A DNA stretch of 54,697 nt from Armatimonadota bacterium. GTDB taxonomy: Bacteria > Sysuimicrobiota > Sysuimicrobiia > Sysuimicrobiales > Humicultoraceae. A program made the position numbers and the translations under genes. Under the pieces are notes generated by a model. It searched no databases, was not told the origin of the DNA, and was given only the letters and a program-made list of their open reading frames with translations. The stretch covers positions 1 through 54,697 of the forward strand of contig VGFA01000018.1 of assembly GCA_016869025.1 (NCBI GenBank), in the 5' to 3' direction. This document shows, one piece after another, positions 32,703-40,811 of the stretch (within the stretch, counting starts at the first letter, position 1; every line of letters starts with the position of its first letter).

Positions 32703-33919
32703 GTGCCGGTGCGCCTGGCCACGCGCGTCATGTTCAGTCGCGCGTACGGCGGCAGCGCAGGGCCGATCAGAGGTCTGGCGTAGGCCAGGAACGCTTCGGT
32801 GACGTCGTTGCCCTCCGGCGCTATGAACTCGTCCGGGACCTTCCTCTCGGCGTTGGCGATGCGTTCGAGCGGCGCCAGTCCGGTGGCCCATCGGTAGGGC
32901 TCCGACGATTCGCGCACCAGCGTGACCATCGCCCCATCCCGACCCTCGACCGCGTGGCGAACCGCGGCGCGGCCCACCTGGTGCGCCTCCTCGAGGTCAA
33001 CGGGTGATGCCGCCAGCATTGAGACCCGCTGGATCGTACCGGGCTTATCCCACCTTGCCTTGATGCCGAGCCCTTCGGCGACGATGTCGCAGAGCACGGC
33101 CGCGGCGCCGCCGAGCTGCTTGTGGCCAAAACGGTCCACGTCAACTGTCTTGCCGCTGGCCGAGAGATATTCGCCCCGATCGTCCTTCAGGCCCTCACAG
33201 ACGGTGATTACCGCGTAGCCGAGCTTCTTGTAGACGCGGTCCACGTCGGAGAGGAAACGGTCGCGCACGAACGGCCGCTCCGGCAGGTAGATCAGGTGAG
33301 GCGCGGCATCGGCGTGGTCGCGGGCCAGCGCGGTGGCCGCGGTGATCCAGCCGGTGTTGCGGCCCATGGTCTCGATGACCTTGATCGTGTCAACGACGCC
33401 AATCGCCTCGGTGTCGAGCCCGGCGTCGCGGACGGCTGTGGCCAGCCACCGGGCGACGCTGCCGTAGCCCGGGCAGTGGTCGGTAGAGACCAGGTCGTTG
33501 TCAATCGTCTTTGGGACGCTCATCACGCGCATCTCGTACCCCCGGTCGGCCGCCAGGCGTCCCAGGCGCCAGGCGGTATCGGCCGAGTCGTTGCCGCCTA
33601 TGTAGACGAAGTAGCGAACCCCGTGGGCTTCGAGCACCCGCAGGATCTTCTCGTAATCGGCGTCGCGCAGTTTGTGCCGGCACGACCCCAGGGCCGCCGA
33701 TGGGGTGGAGCGCAGACCGGCAATCGTGGCGGCGCTCTGGCGCCCCAGGTCTATCAACTCCTCCTCCAGGAGCCCCTCGACGCCGTGCACCATCCCGTAG
33801 ATTTCCTCGATCGCGTCGTGCTCGAGCGCCTCGAGGACCACACCCGAGAGACTGCTGTTGATAACCGCGGTGGGGCCTCCGGACTGCCCGACAACCAGGT
33901 TTCCACGCAGTGGTTCCAT
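32699..33919 (-). CDS. pfp: 6-phosphofructokinase, pyrophosphate-dependent type
   Basis: A 406-residue PFKA-superfamily phosphotransferase. Two positions separate PPi- from ATP-using enzymes: here the phosphate-binding loop is GGNDS (D111 where ATP-PFK has Gly), and the catalytic motif is PKTIDND (K137 where ATP-PFK has Gly; D140 is the base). Both point to pyrophosphate as donor. The substrate motif IETMGRNTGW is intact. The usual substrate is fructose 6-phosphate, but relatives act on other sugar phosphates such as sedoheptulose 7-phosphate. It follows the aldolase-like gene by 5 bases on the same strand, giving a phosphorylate-then-cleave pair. Start ATG 33919. Confidence 0.88.
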   Translation of the reverse strand: MEPLRGNLVVGQSGGPTAVINSSLSGVVLEALEHDAIEEIYGMVHGVEGLLEEELIDLGRQSAATIAGLRSTPSAALGSCRHKLRDADYEKILRVLEAHGVRYFVYIGGNDSADTAWRLGRLAADRGYEMRVMSVPKTIDNDLVSTDHCPGYGSVARWLATAVRDAGLDTEAIGVVDTIKVIETMGRNTGWITAATALARDHADAAPHLIYLPERPFVRDRFLSDVDRVYKKLGYAVITVCEGLKDDRGEYLSASGKTVDVDRFGHKQLGGAAAVLCDIVAEGLGIKARWDKPGTIQRVSMLAASPVDLEEAHQVGRAAVRHAVEGRDGAMVTLVRESSEPYRWATGLAPLERIANAERKVPDEFIAPEGNDVTEAFLAYARPLIGPALPPYARLNMTRVARRTGT

Positions 33920-33924
33920 GGCTG

Positions 33925-34980
33925 CTACCTCGCCTGACCCAGCAGTCGCGTGAAGAAGTCGGCATCACGGTCGCGTGCCGCGGGCGCGGCCGAGGTCGCC
34001 TGCGCCGCGTCCCATCCGCGGTGCACGATCCCTGCCACCCCGTGCGCCACGGCCCGGGGATCATCTCGGCCAGGGAAGGTCACATTGCGGCCCACGAGCG
34101 CGCCGCGGATCGTTGCGCCGGCGCGCATCCCGGAGGCGAACTCGGTGAAAATGCCGGTGGGATCGCCCTTGGATTCGCCGCCCAGCATGAGGATGGGACA
34201 GGTGGTTGCCCGAGCGATGAGCTCGTAATGTTCGCAGTAGGGGATCTTCAGCCACGTTCCCAGTGACGACTTGCCCATTCCCGACGCGACGCCTATGACC
34301 TTGACCAGCTCCGGTGCCTGCTTGAGCATCTTGTACTTGCCTTCGCTCTTCTGCACGGCCAGGCATTCCAGGAATGCGGGGATGCTCAGGTCGTACAACC
34401 GGTCGAGCGCCTTCACGCAGTAGTCAATCGTCCATCCGGAGGCCGGCTCCGAGGGTTCCAGGCGGAACATCAGTTTGGCGCCGTCGAGGCGCAACTCCGC
34501 GATCCGCTCTGGCGTGAAGGCGGTCATCCGGTCGTCCATCTCAAACGCTGCCCCGGCGAGCCCGCCCCGGTTCATGCAGCCCAGCAGCACCTTGTTGTCC
34601 AGGAACGAGGGGCCGCCCATCTCCCTGACCATGTGGCTGACGATGAACATCTCCTCCATGATGTCCGGTGTGGCCATCAGGCCGTCGGCGTCAGGCGCGG
34701 TCACGACGCGAAGGATCCTGCTCAGCAGTCCCCACCGGTTGCCCATTGCTATGGGGTCATCCCCGACCCCGGCCACGCTGCGGGCCGGGTGGTCTGCCGC
34801 CAGGATGACCAGCCGGCCGCCGGTGGTCAGTTGCGCGCGCTTCTGCCGCAGTTCGGCTTCATGCTGCACGATCCCGGGCCTGGTGATCCGCAGCTCCGTG
34901 ATGCGGTCGAACAAGCTCGCGGGGAAGAACTTCTCGGGCGAGAAGACGTAAGAGCCGATATCGTAGACCGCCGCCGACAT
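33925..34980 (-). CDS. Aldolase-like (beta/alpha)8 protein of the Cgl0159 family
   Basis: A 351-residue protein of the DeoC/LacD-like Cgl0159 family, recognised from LAADHPARSVAGVGDDPIAM, GTWLKIPYCEHYE and ILMLGGESKGD. The lysine in TWLKIPYCE is a candidate Schiff-base residue. To my recollection the name-giving Corynebacterium protein lies in an inositol (iol) gene region, which would fit this island, but the reaction is not established for me. There are two adjacent ATG codons: 34986 touches the AGGAGGG site directly, while 34980 is spaced 6 bases from it, so 34980 is chosen. First gene of a two-gene operon with the PPi-type phosphofructokinase. Confidence 0.78.
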   Translation of the reverse strand: MSAAVYDIGSYVFSPEKFFPASLFDRITELRITRPGIVQHEAELRQKRAQLTTGGRLVILAADHPARSVAGVGDDPIAMGNRWGLLSRILRVVTAPDADGLMATPDIMEEMFIVSHMVREMGGPSFLDNKVLLGCMNRGGLAGAAFEMDDRMTAFTPERIAELRLDGAKLMFRLEPSEPASGWTIDYCVKALDRLYDLSIPAFLECLAVQKSEGKYKMLKQAPELVKVIGVASGMGKSSLGTWLKIPYCEHYELIARATTCPILMLGGESKGDPTGIFTEFASGMRAGATIRGALVGRNVTFPGRDDPRAVAHGVAGIVHRGWDAAQATSAAPAARDRDADFFTRLLGQAR

Positions 34981-35058
34981 TTCCATCCCTCCTGCTCACT
35001 GAACCCTGTTACCATTGCGCTTCTCGCGCGCGGGTCCGTTCCCCTGCCACGGATGCAG

Positions 35059-35086
35059 TTGCCGGGAGCGAACAGGGCCGTATACT
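35059..35086 (+). promoter_or_regulatory. Promoter for the hydroxypyruvate isomerase operon
   Basis: TTGCCG (35059-35064) and TATACT (35081-35086), spaced by 16 bases, lie in the gap between divergent operons. The leader to the ATG at 35121 would be about 28 bases and contains GAGGAGGTG. Confidence 0.55.
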
Positions 35087-35120
35087 GTGAGGGGAAAAAG
35101 CCCGTAGTCGAGGAGGTGCC

Positions 35121-35909
35121 ATGCCGCGCTTTGCCGCAAACCTCACGTTTCTGTGGTCAGATCGTCCCTTCATTTCCCGGTTTGATGCCGCTGCCCGCGC
35201 TGGATTCGGCGCGGTCGAGTACATGTTCCCCTATGTCGAGGACATAGATGCCATCGCCGGCGAGTTGCGCCGCCTGAAGCTCCGGCAGGCGCTGTTCAAC
35301 CTCCCCGCCGGCGACTGGGCCGCCGGTGAGCGCGGCATCGCGGTGGATCCGGGACGGCGCGGCGAGTTCAGGGAGGGCGTTCGCCTGGCCGTTGAGGTCG
35401 CCCGACGCCTGGGGTGCCCGCGCGTCAACTGCCTTGTGGGAAAGCAGATGGAGGACGTGCCGCTGGCCGAGCAGTGGGCGTGCCTGGTGGACAACCTCAA
35501 GAGCGCGGCCGCGGCCTTCGAGGAGGTAGGGCTGGTCCTCCTGGCCGAGCCGGTCAACACGTTCGACATCCCCGGGTTCTTCCTGCGCACGACCTCCGAG
35601 GCGTTCCAGCTTCAAGAAGCGGTCGGCGCCGCCAACCTCAAGGTGCAGTTCGACGTCTACCACGCGCAGCGCATGGAGGGCAACCTAGCCCATACGCTCC
35701 GGAACAACATCGGCCGGATCGGCCACATCCAGGTGGCGGATTCCCCTGACCGCAATCAGCCAGGCACAGGGGAGATAAACTTCGGCTACCTCTTCCGGGT
35801 GCTCGACCGTACCGACTATGCGGGCGACGTCGGGCTGGAGTACAGGCCTGCCGGCACCACCGATGAGTCATTCGGTTGGATTGAGGATCTGGGCTACACG
35901 CGCTCCTAG
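35121..35909 (+). CDS. hyi: Hydroxypyruvate isomerase (or 2-oxo-tetronate isomerase)
   Basis: A 262-residue TIM-barrel isomerase with Hyi hallmarks: FAANLTFLWSDRPFISRFDAAARAGF at the N terminus, LAEPVNTFDIPGFFL, VQFDVYHAQRMEGNL and GHIQVADSPDRNQPGTGEINF. These carry the Glu, Asp, His and later metal and substrate ligands. Hyi interconverts hydroxypyruvate and tartronate semialdehyde; the related OtnI isomerises 2-oxo-tetronates and shares the motifs. The next gene encodes the matching reductase, so the pair turns hydroxypyruvate or tartronate semialdehyde into D-glycerate. ATG 35121 follows GAGGAGGTG. Confidence 0.85.
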   Translation: MPRFAANLTFLWSDRPFISRFDAAARAGFGAVEYMFPYVEDIDAIAGELRRLKLRQALFNLPAGDWAAGERGIAVDPGRRGEFREGVRLAVEVARRLGCPRVNCLVGKQMEDVPLAEQWACLVDNLKSAAAAFEEVGLVLLAEPVNTFDIPGFFLRTTSEAFQLQEAVGAANLKVQFDVYHAQRMEGNLAHTLRNNIGRIGHIQVADSPDRNQPGTGEINFGYLFRVLDRTDYAGDVGLEYRPAGTTDESFGWIEDLGYTRS

Positions 35910-35934
35910 CAGGATCCGAGAAGGAGGCAACGCG

Positions 35935-36822
35935 ATGGCAGAACGGATTGGATTCATTGGGCTGGGGATCATGGGCAGGCCGATGTCACTACACCTGCTC
36001 AAAGCCGGGTATCCCCTGGTCGTCCATGACCTTGGCCGACCTGCGGTGGAGGAGCTGGTGGCGGCAGGGGCCACCGACGGGGGATCGCCGCGGGCGGTGG
36101 CAGAGAAGAGCGACATCATCATCACGATGCTGCCCGATTCCCCGGAGGTGCGCCAGGTCATCCTCGGGCCTGACGGGGTGATCGAGGGCGTGCGAGCCGG
36201 CCAGATCGTTTTGGACATGAGCACCATCTCCCCGCTCGCCAGCCGCGAGGTGGCTCAGGCCCTGGCGGCAAAAGGTGTGGCCGCGCTCGATGCACCGGTC
36301 AGCGGAGGGCAGAAAGGGGCTGTCGAAGCGACGCTCTCCATCATGGTGGGAGGGCCCATCGCCACATTCGAGCGGGTGCTGCCCATCTTCCAGACGATGG
36401 GCAAGAACATCGTGCACATCGGTGAAGAGCCCGGCTCCGGCCAGGTCACCAAGACCTGCAACCAGATCGTTGTCGGCATCACGATAATGGCGGTTGCCGA
36501 GGCGCTCACGCTGGCCCGCAAGGCCGGTGTGGACGTGGCGAAGGTTCGCCAAGCGCTGTTGGGAGGATTCGCACAGAGCCGGATCCTCGACCTCCACGGC
36601 CAGCGCATCATTGATCGCAACTTCGCGCCGGGCTTCCGCATCAAACTCCACCAGAAGGACCTGGGGATCGCGATGGCCTCGGGCAAGGCATACGGTGTGC
36701 CCCTTCTGGCGACCGCTCTGGTGAACGAGGTGCTGGGAGCGCTCGTGGCACAGGGGCACCAGGATCTTGATCATTCCGGGATTGCAAGGTTCGTCGAATC
36801 TCTGGCAGGGCTGGAGGACTAG
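35935..36822 (+). CDS. garR: 2-hydroxy-3-oxopropionate reductase (tartronate semialdehyde reductase)
   Basis: A 295-residue beta-hydroxyacid dehydrogenase. The NAD(P) motif GFIGLGIMGRPMSLHL starts at residue 6, the substrate motif DAPVSGGQKGA lies near 120, and the catalytic lysine sits in GSGQVTKTCNQIV. The late KDLGIA block is also present. Context with hyi favours tartronate semialdehyde to D-glycerate; other family members act on 3-hydroxyisobutyrate or glyoxylate/succinic semialdehyde. ATG 35935 has an AGAAGGAGG site and lies 25 bases after hyi. The stop TAG is part of the CTAG shared with the convergent mrfB-like gene. Confidence 0.86.
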   Translation: MAERIGFIGLGIMGRPMSLHLLKAGYPLVVHDLGRPAVEELVAAGATDGGSPRAVAEKSDIIITMLPDSPEVRQVILGPDGVIEGVRAGQIVLDMSTISPLASREVAQALAAKGVAALDAPVSGGQKGAVEATLSIMVGGPIATFERVLPIFQTMGKNIVHIGEEPGSGQVTKTCNQIVVGITIMAVAEALTLARKAGVDVAKVRQALLGGFAQSRILDLHGQRIIDRNFAPGFRIKLHQKDLGIAMASGKAYGVPLLATALVNEVLGALVAQGHQDLDHSGIARFVESLAGLED

Positions 36823-38003
36823 CGGCCCCGGCGCAGGCGGCCCCGGGGTGCCGCTGCCTGCAGTAGTCGCACCAGGCGCGCCCGCACCTGGTCCTCCAGG
36901 GCGGGCGCAATCGGGTTGCCGGTAGCTGCCAGCCATTCGGCCACGGTCATGGCTTCCTCCAGCGCGGCGGCGGCCCTGGCCGGCTGCTTCAGCCTCCACT
37001 GCTGCACCTTGGCGACCTCGATCAGGGTCCGGACGCGCCAGGATCCGCGAACGCCGGCGTGTTCCCACAGTGCCAGCAGTTCCTGCCATCGTTCCGTGCG
37101 GCGCAACAGAGGGGCCAGGCGCGAGGCGATGCGCCAGCGCGCGGCCGGGTCGTCCTCGGCCTCCAGGGCCCTACGCAGCACGGCCTCGGCGTCTCCGATC
37201 AGGGCGCGGCTGGCCGTGTCGCCGTCGAGTGTCGCAGCGGCCGTCTGCAGCCGCAACACGCCCAGGCCTTCCCAGTCCACGGGCTGCGGAGGATCCACGC
37301 CATCCTCCACCCACCGGCGCACCTTCCGGCGCAGGTGCAGCAGGCAGAGGACGTCCTGGCGGTTGTGCTCGAAAACCGGCTCCAGCGACTCGGCATCTCC
37401 GGTACGCAGGTAGTCGAGGTAGAGCCCTGGGATCTGGGCCGCGTCAACGTCATCCACGCGATCAATGCCGAGCGCGTGCCGCTCGATCGCCGAGAGCCGG
37501 TAGGTGCCCAACGGCCGGTGCCACAACCGCCGCGCCGCGCCGATCAGGTCGTGGTGCTCGGGAGGGGCCTCCAGCGGCGTCCGGTTGATGATTCCACGCG
37601 CTTCCAGGATCGGCCAGTCGAACCTCCGGCCGTTGAACGTAACGAGCGTCTCCACCGCGGTCAGGCGCTCGCGCAACGCGCCCAGCATGGCGGCCTCGCC
37701 GGAGAGGCGTCGCAGGAAGTACTGCTCGGTGACCACCTCGCCGCCCGCGACGAAGGCCAGGCCCACCAGGAACGGCGTGGTGCCCGTGCCACCCGCCAAG
37801 CCCGTGGTCTCGGTGTCGAGAAACAGGGCGCTCGCATCCGACGGATGCGGCTGCTCCCGGCCGAAGAACTCGCCGGCGTCGCGCCTGTTGCGGCGGACCT
37901 CGAAGGCCGGTCCATCCCACCCGTCCGTCCGCGCCGCAGGCGAGCGGGCGACGGTCCCCATCATCGCCAGCCTATCGGCGAGCGTCTGGGATGAGCCGGG
38001 CAT
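36819..38003 (-). CDS. mrfB: MrfB/YprB-like RNase H-fold exonuclease with TPR-like C terminus
   Basis: A 394-residue protein whose N-terminal half is a YprB-type ribonuclease-H-like (DEDD) exonuclease: LFLDTETTGLAGGTGTTPFL carries the first D and E, TLVTFNGRRFDWPIL the next Asp, and HNRQDVLCL the final Asp. The C-terminal part is helical and TPR-like (WRIASRLAPLLRRTERWQELLALW). In Bacillus subtilis the homologue acts with the helicase MrfA in repair of mitomycin-type DNA damage. The helicase gene lies immediately upstream here. The start is uncertain: ATG 38003 would overlap the helicase gene by 32 bases, and ATG 37964/37961 would not. Confidence 0.82.
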   Translation of the reverse strand: MPGSSQTLADRLAMMGTVARSPAARTDGWDGPAFEVRRNRRDAGEFFGREQPHPSDASALFLDTETTGLAGGTGTTPFLVGLAFVAGGEVVTEQYFLRRLSGEAAMLGALRERLTAVETLVTFNGRRFDWPILEARGIINRTPLEAPPEHHDLIGAARRLWHRPLGTYRLSAIERHALGIDRVDDVDAAQIPGLYLDYLRTGDAESLEPVFEHNRQDVLCLLHLRRKVRRWVEDGVDPPQPVDWEGLGVLRLQTAAATLDGDTASRALIGDAEAVLRRALEAEDDPAARWRIASRLAPLLRRTERWQELLALWEHAGVRGSWRVRTLIEVAKVQQWRLKQPARAAAALEEAMTVAEWLAATGNPIAPALEDQVRARLVRLLQAAAPRGRLRRGR

Positions 38004-40251
38004 CGAGGACCTCCAGCGCGAGGGCCTTGCCGGTGCTGCCTACCTCCAGCACCGGCCCGACGCACGATGGGCAGCCAGAGTCGCACGGGCACGCCGCGAT
38101 CAGATCGCGGGCGGCAGATAGCACCTGGTGGTGCATCCTGTACAGCCGCTCCGCGAAGCCAACCCCACCTGGGAAGGCGTCATAGAGGAAGACCGTCGGC
38201 CGGTCGGCGTGCGGCGAGTGCACCTCGTATGTGCGACCAAGGTCGCGCGGATCGCACATCAGAAACAGGGCGGCGACATGCGCCAGGGAATGAGAGAGCC
38301 CTATCAGCAGCCCCTGCAGTTCGTGTTGGGGCACCGGCAGTATGGGGAGCGCCAGCCAGTAGGCCGTGGTGTGCAGCGTGGATTCGGGCAGGTGGATCGG
38401 GCCCCAGCCCACGTTCTCGTGCCGCTCGAGCGTTAGCTTCTTGAAAATCGTCGGCCGGTAGGTGACCACAACCTCGCCGTGGGCCGGGCCGCCGCAGACC
38501 ATCCCGGTATGGGGCCGTCCTGGGGCGAATTCGGTCAGCACCCGGATATCAACCGCGATCTGGGCGGTGGTGTAGTAGTCCACATCTACACGGTGGACGT
38601 ATGCCTTTCGTTCTTCCCACTCGAGCCGGTCCACATGGTACTGCTGGCCCAGGTGCAGGTAGATCGCGTCCTCGTGCACGAGTCCTGGAGCGCTGGCCAG
38701 ATCCACCTCGCCCACGACCCGGGGCGCGGGATCCGTGGTGTCAATGATCACGACGTTCTCGGTGGAGGCGCTGCGCAGCGAGACGTCTTGGGCCGGATAC
38801 GCGTCGGCCACGTAGTGCCAGCGATCATCTTCCCGGTGCACGATCCGCTGCTTCTCCAAGTAGTCCAGGACCTCGGGCAGCGTCCTCGGCCCGAACCGCT
38901 CGCCGCTCTCGATGGGCAGTTCGAACGCCGCGCAGCGTACGTGGCTGGTCAGGATGTAGACGTTGTCGGGGTTGACCAGTCCGGCCTCCGGTGACTGCCC
39001 GAAGAAGTACTCGGGATGCCGCACGATGTATTGATCGAGCGGGTCGCTGGTGGCGGTCAGGATCGCCGCGGAAAGGTCCTGCGTGCGGCCTGCGCGTCCC
39101 GCCTGCTGCCAGGTTGAGGCCACGGTGCCGGGATAACCGACCAGCAGCGCCGCCTGCAGGCGGCCGATGTCAATGCCGAGCTCCAGCGCGTTGGTGGCGG
39201 CAACGGCCAGCACGCTTCCGTCCCGGAGCCCCTTCTCGATGGCCCTTCGCTCGGACGGCAGGTAGCCCGCGCGATAGCCGGCGATGCGTTCCGGCGGGAT
39301 CTGGTGGCCGGCCGCAACCGACTGAAACCGTGCGGTCAGGAGCTCACAGGCACGACGGCTGCGCGCGAACGCGATCAACGGGATCCGATTACGGATGAAC
39401 TCACCGGCCAGCCTGCCGGCCTCGGAGAGCGCGTCCCGGCGGATGCCCAGCTCGCGGTTGATCACCGGGGGATTGTAGAACGCGATCACCTTGGGGCCCG
39501 ATGGTGCACCGTTATCGTCCACCAGCGCAACCTCTTCTTCCAGCAGGCGCTCGGCAAGCTCCTTCGGGTTGCCGATCGTGGCCGAGGTAAAGATCACCTG
39601 GGGCGCGCTGCCGTAGAAGCGGCAGATGCGCCGAAGCCGCCGCAGCACGTTGGCAACGTGGCTGCCGAACACGCCGCGATATGTATGCAGCTCGTCAACG
39701 ACGACGTAGCGGAGGTTCTCGAACAAGCGCAGCCACTTCGTGTGGTGCGGCAGGATCGCCGCGTGCAGCATGTCGGGGTTTGTGACGACAACGTGGCCGG
39801 CGGTCCTGATTGCCCGCCGTGCCGCGCCAGGCGTATCACCGTCGTAGGTAGCGGCCTTGATGTCCGCTTTCAGCGCGCGGACCAGGGTCTGCAACTCATC
39901 CACCTGGTCCATGGAGAGGGCCTTGGTGGGAAACAGGTAGAGCGCACGTGTCTGGGGGGCTGACAGCAACGCGTTGAGAACCGGCAGGTTGTAGCAGAGC
40001 GTCTTGCCCGACGCGGTCGGCGTGACAACAACTAGGTGCCGGCCCGACCGGGCGATCTCGAAAGACTGGGCCTGGTGCGTGTAGAGCTGCTCGATGCCCG
40101 CGCCCCGAAGCGCCGAAGCCAATCGGCCGTCCACATCGTCAGGGATCGGCTCGTACCGGCCTGGCCGCTCCGGGACCAGATGCCAGGCGGTGATGTTCCG
40201 GGCCCACGCGGGGTCTGTGCGCAGCGCGGTCAGAATCTGCTCGAGTGTCAT
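37972..40251 (-). CDS. mrfA: MrfA/YprA-like DEAD/DEAH-box DNA helicase with DUF1998
   Basis: A 759-residue superfamily 2 helicase. Motif I is TPTASGKTLCYNLP, motif II is VVVDELHTYRG (DExH-like), and motif VI is TWQQAGRAGRT. The C-terminal DUF1998 region holds a cysteine cluster CPCDSGCPSC, expected to bind zinc. The B. subtilis homologue MrfA (YprA) is a 3'-5' helicase that works with the MrfB nuclease in mitomycin-induced damage repair. Start ATG 40251 is chosen because the helicase domain begins there; the frame is open 120 bases further upstream, and the ribosome-binding site is weak. It forms an operon with the downstream nuclease gene. Confidence 0.88.
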   Translation of the reverse strand: MTLEQILTALRTDPAWARNITAWHLVPERPGRYEPIPDDVDGRLASALRGAGIEQLYTHQAQSFEIARSGRHLVVVTPTASGKTLCYNLPVLNALLSAPQTRALYLFPTKALSMDQVDELQTLVRALKADIKAATYDGDTPGAARRAIRTAGHVVVTNPDMLHAAILPHHTKWLRLFENLRYVVVDELHTYRGVFGSHVANVLRRLRRICRFYGSAPQVIFTSATIGNPKELAERLLEEEVALVDDNGAPSGPKVIAFYNPPVINRELGIRRDALSEAGRLAGEFIRNRIPLIAFARSRRACELLTARFQSVAAGHQIPPERIAGYRAGYLPSERRAIEKGLRDGSVLAVAATNALELGIDIGRLQAALLVGYPGTVASTWQQAGRAGRTQDLSAAILTATSDPLDQYIVRHPEYFFGQSPEAGLVNPDNVYILTSHVRCAAFELPIESGERFGPRTLPEVLDYLEKQRIVHREDDRWHYVADAYPAQDVSLRSASTENVVIIDTTDPAPRVVGEVDLASAPGLVHEDAIYLHLGQQYHVDRLEWEERKAYVHRVDVDYYTTAQIAVDIRVLTEFAPGRPHTGMVCGGPAHGEVVVTYRPTIFKKLTLERHENVGWGPIHLPESTLHTTAYWLALPILPVPQHELQGLLIGLSHSLAHVAALFLMCDPRDLGRTYEVHSPHADRPTVFLYDAFPGGVGFAERLYRMHHQVLSAARDLIAACPCDSGCPSCVGPVLEVGSTGKALALEVLDARLIPDARR

Positions 40252-40345
40252 GCCGTCACCATGGTACGAACACAGGTTCGACGGCAGGCAGGCAGGCCTC
40301 CTTCTGCGCAAGGAGGCCATGTGGGGCAGGGACGGGGCTGGGGGG

Positions 40346-40510
40346 CTAGACTCGTGCGGCCCGGAGCACACCTACAGCAATCGCGGCAAGGAAGGCCAAA
40401 GCGGTAAGGGTTACCCAGGCTCCCAGATGGCTGAGGGCTTTCAGAGCCAGGACCCATCCTATAGCAAGGCCAATCAGACTGATCGTCAATCTGTTGACGG
40501 TTGAGGTCAT
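40346..40510 (-). CDS. Small two-helix membrane protein (54 aa), unknown function
   Basis: ATG 40510, preceded by a GGAGG site five bases away on the minus strand, opens a 54-codon frame ending at 40346. The product has two hydrophobic stretches (LTISLIGLAIGWVLALKAL and LGAWVTLTALAFLAAIAVGVL), probably a small inner-membrane hairpin, and ends with basic RAARV. I recognise no family. It lies about 95 bases upstream of the helicase gene on the same strand and could share its transcript. The frame continues upstream to 40579, but that part has no ribosome-binding site and overlaps promoter elements of the ilv operon. Confidence 0.6.
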   Translation of the reverse strand: MTSTVNRLTISLIGLAIGWVLALKALSHLGAWVTLTALAFLAAIAVGVLRAARV

Positions 40511-40535
40511 CTCGCCTCCAGATGCGGCGTTATCA

Positions 40536-40587
40536 CACGGGTTATTCCCCGCAATCCTCGGGTTCAGTCGCACCATCACGGGTTATT
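40536..40587. repeat. Direct repeat CACGGGTTATT x2 at the divergent promoter region
   Basis: The 11-base sequence CACGGGTTATT occurs at 40536-40546 and again at 40577-40587. The start-to-start distance is 41 bases, close to four helical turns. The second copy runs into the -35 TTGACA of the ilv promoter. This layout suits a regulator binding on one face of the DNA. Confidence 0.5.
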
Positions 40588-40617
40588 GACAACAACAACC
40601 CTCCCGGCTAGTATAAC
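40586..40617 (+). promoter_or_regulatory. Promoter for the ilv-leu leader
   Basis: TTGACA is at 40586-40591. A -10 may be TAGTAT (40609-40614, spacer 17) or TATAAC (40612-40617, spacer 20). Transcription would begin near 40622, giving a leader of about 480 bases before ilvB. Confidence 0.55.
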
Positions 40618-40628
40618 TCCCAAGTCTC

Positions 40629-40801
40629 GCAGCACGGTGTTGCGCTCGGCCTCCGTGCTGCTCGCGAGGGAGTGCGCCTAGGGTTCCGCGGTCCTACCCG
40701 GTCCGGTCTGGTCCAAGCGGCGCAGACGGCACAGCGCCGTTACACCTTCAGGATAGAAGCCTGAGGGATAGGTTCCTCACCGGTGCCTATCGCTCGGGCT
40801 T
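40629..40801 (+). promoter_or_regulatory. Structured leader with attenuator-like switching hairpins upstream of the T-box
   Basis: A 9-bp perfect stem (40629-40637 with 40653-40661) opens the leader. Further on, arms 40757-40772 and 40786-40801 form a 15-pair stem with one mismatch (one pair a G-T wobble). TGTTGTAT follows the stem, which resembles an intrinsic terminator. The 5' arm of that stem can instead pair with CCTTCAGG at 40745-40752 (against CCTGAGGG, 40760-40767), an exclusive alternative. The rest of the segment has no gene I can support. Confidence 0.55.
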
Positions 40802-40811
40802 TGTTGTATCT

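Noticed and set aside
40637..40681. Leader-peptide-like ORF (GTG start, 14 codons, includes Val-Leu-Leu) in the ilv leader
   Set aside because: No ribosome-binding site, and its start lies within the 9-bp stem 40629-40661. Three branched-chain codons in a GC-rich ORF are weak evidence for ribosome-mediated attenuation.
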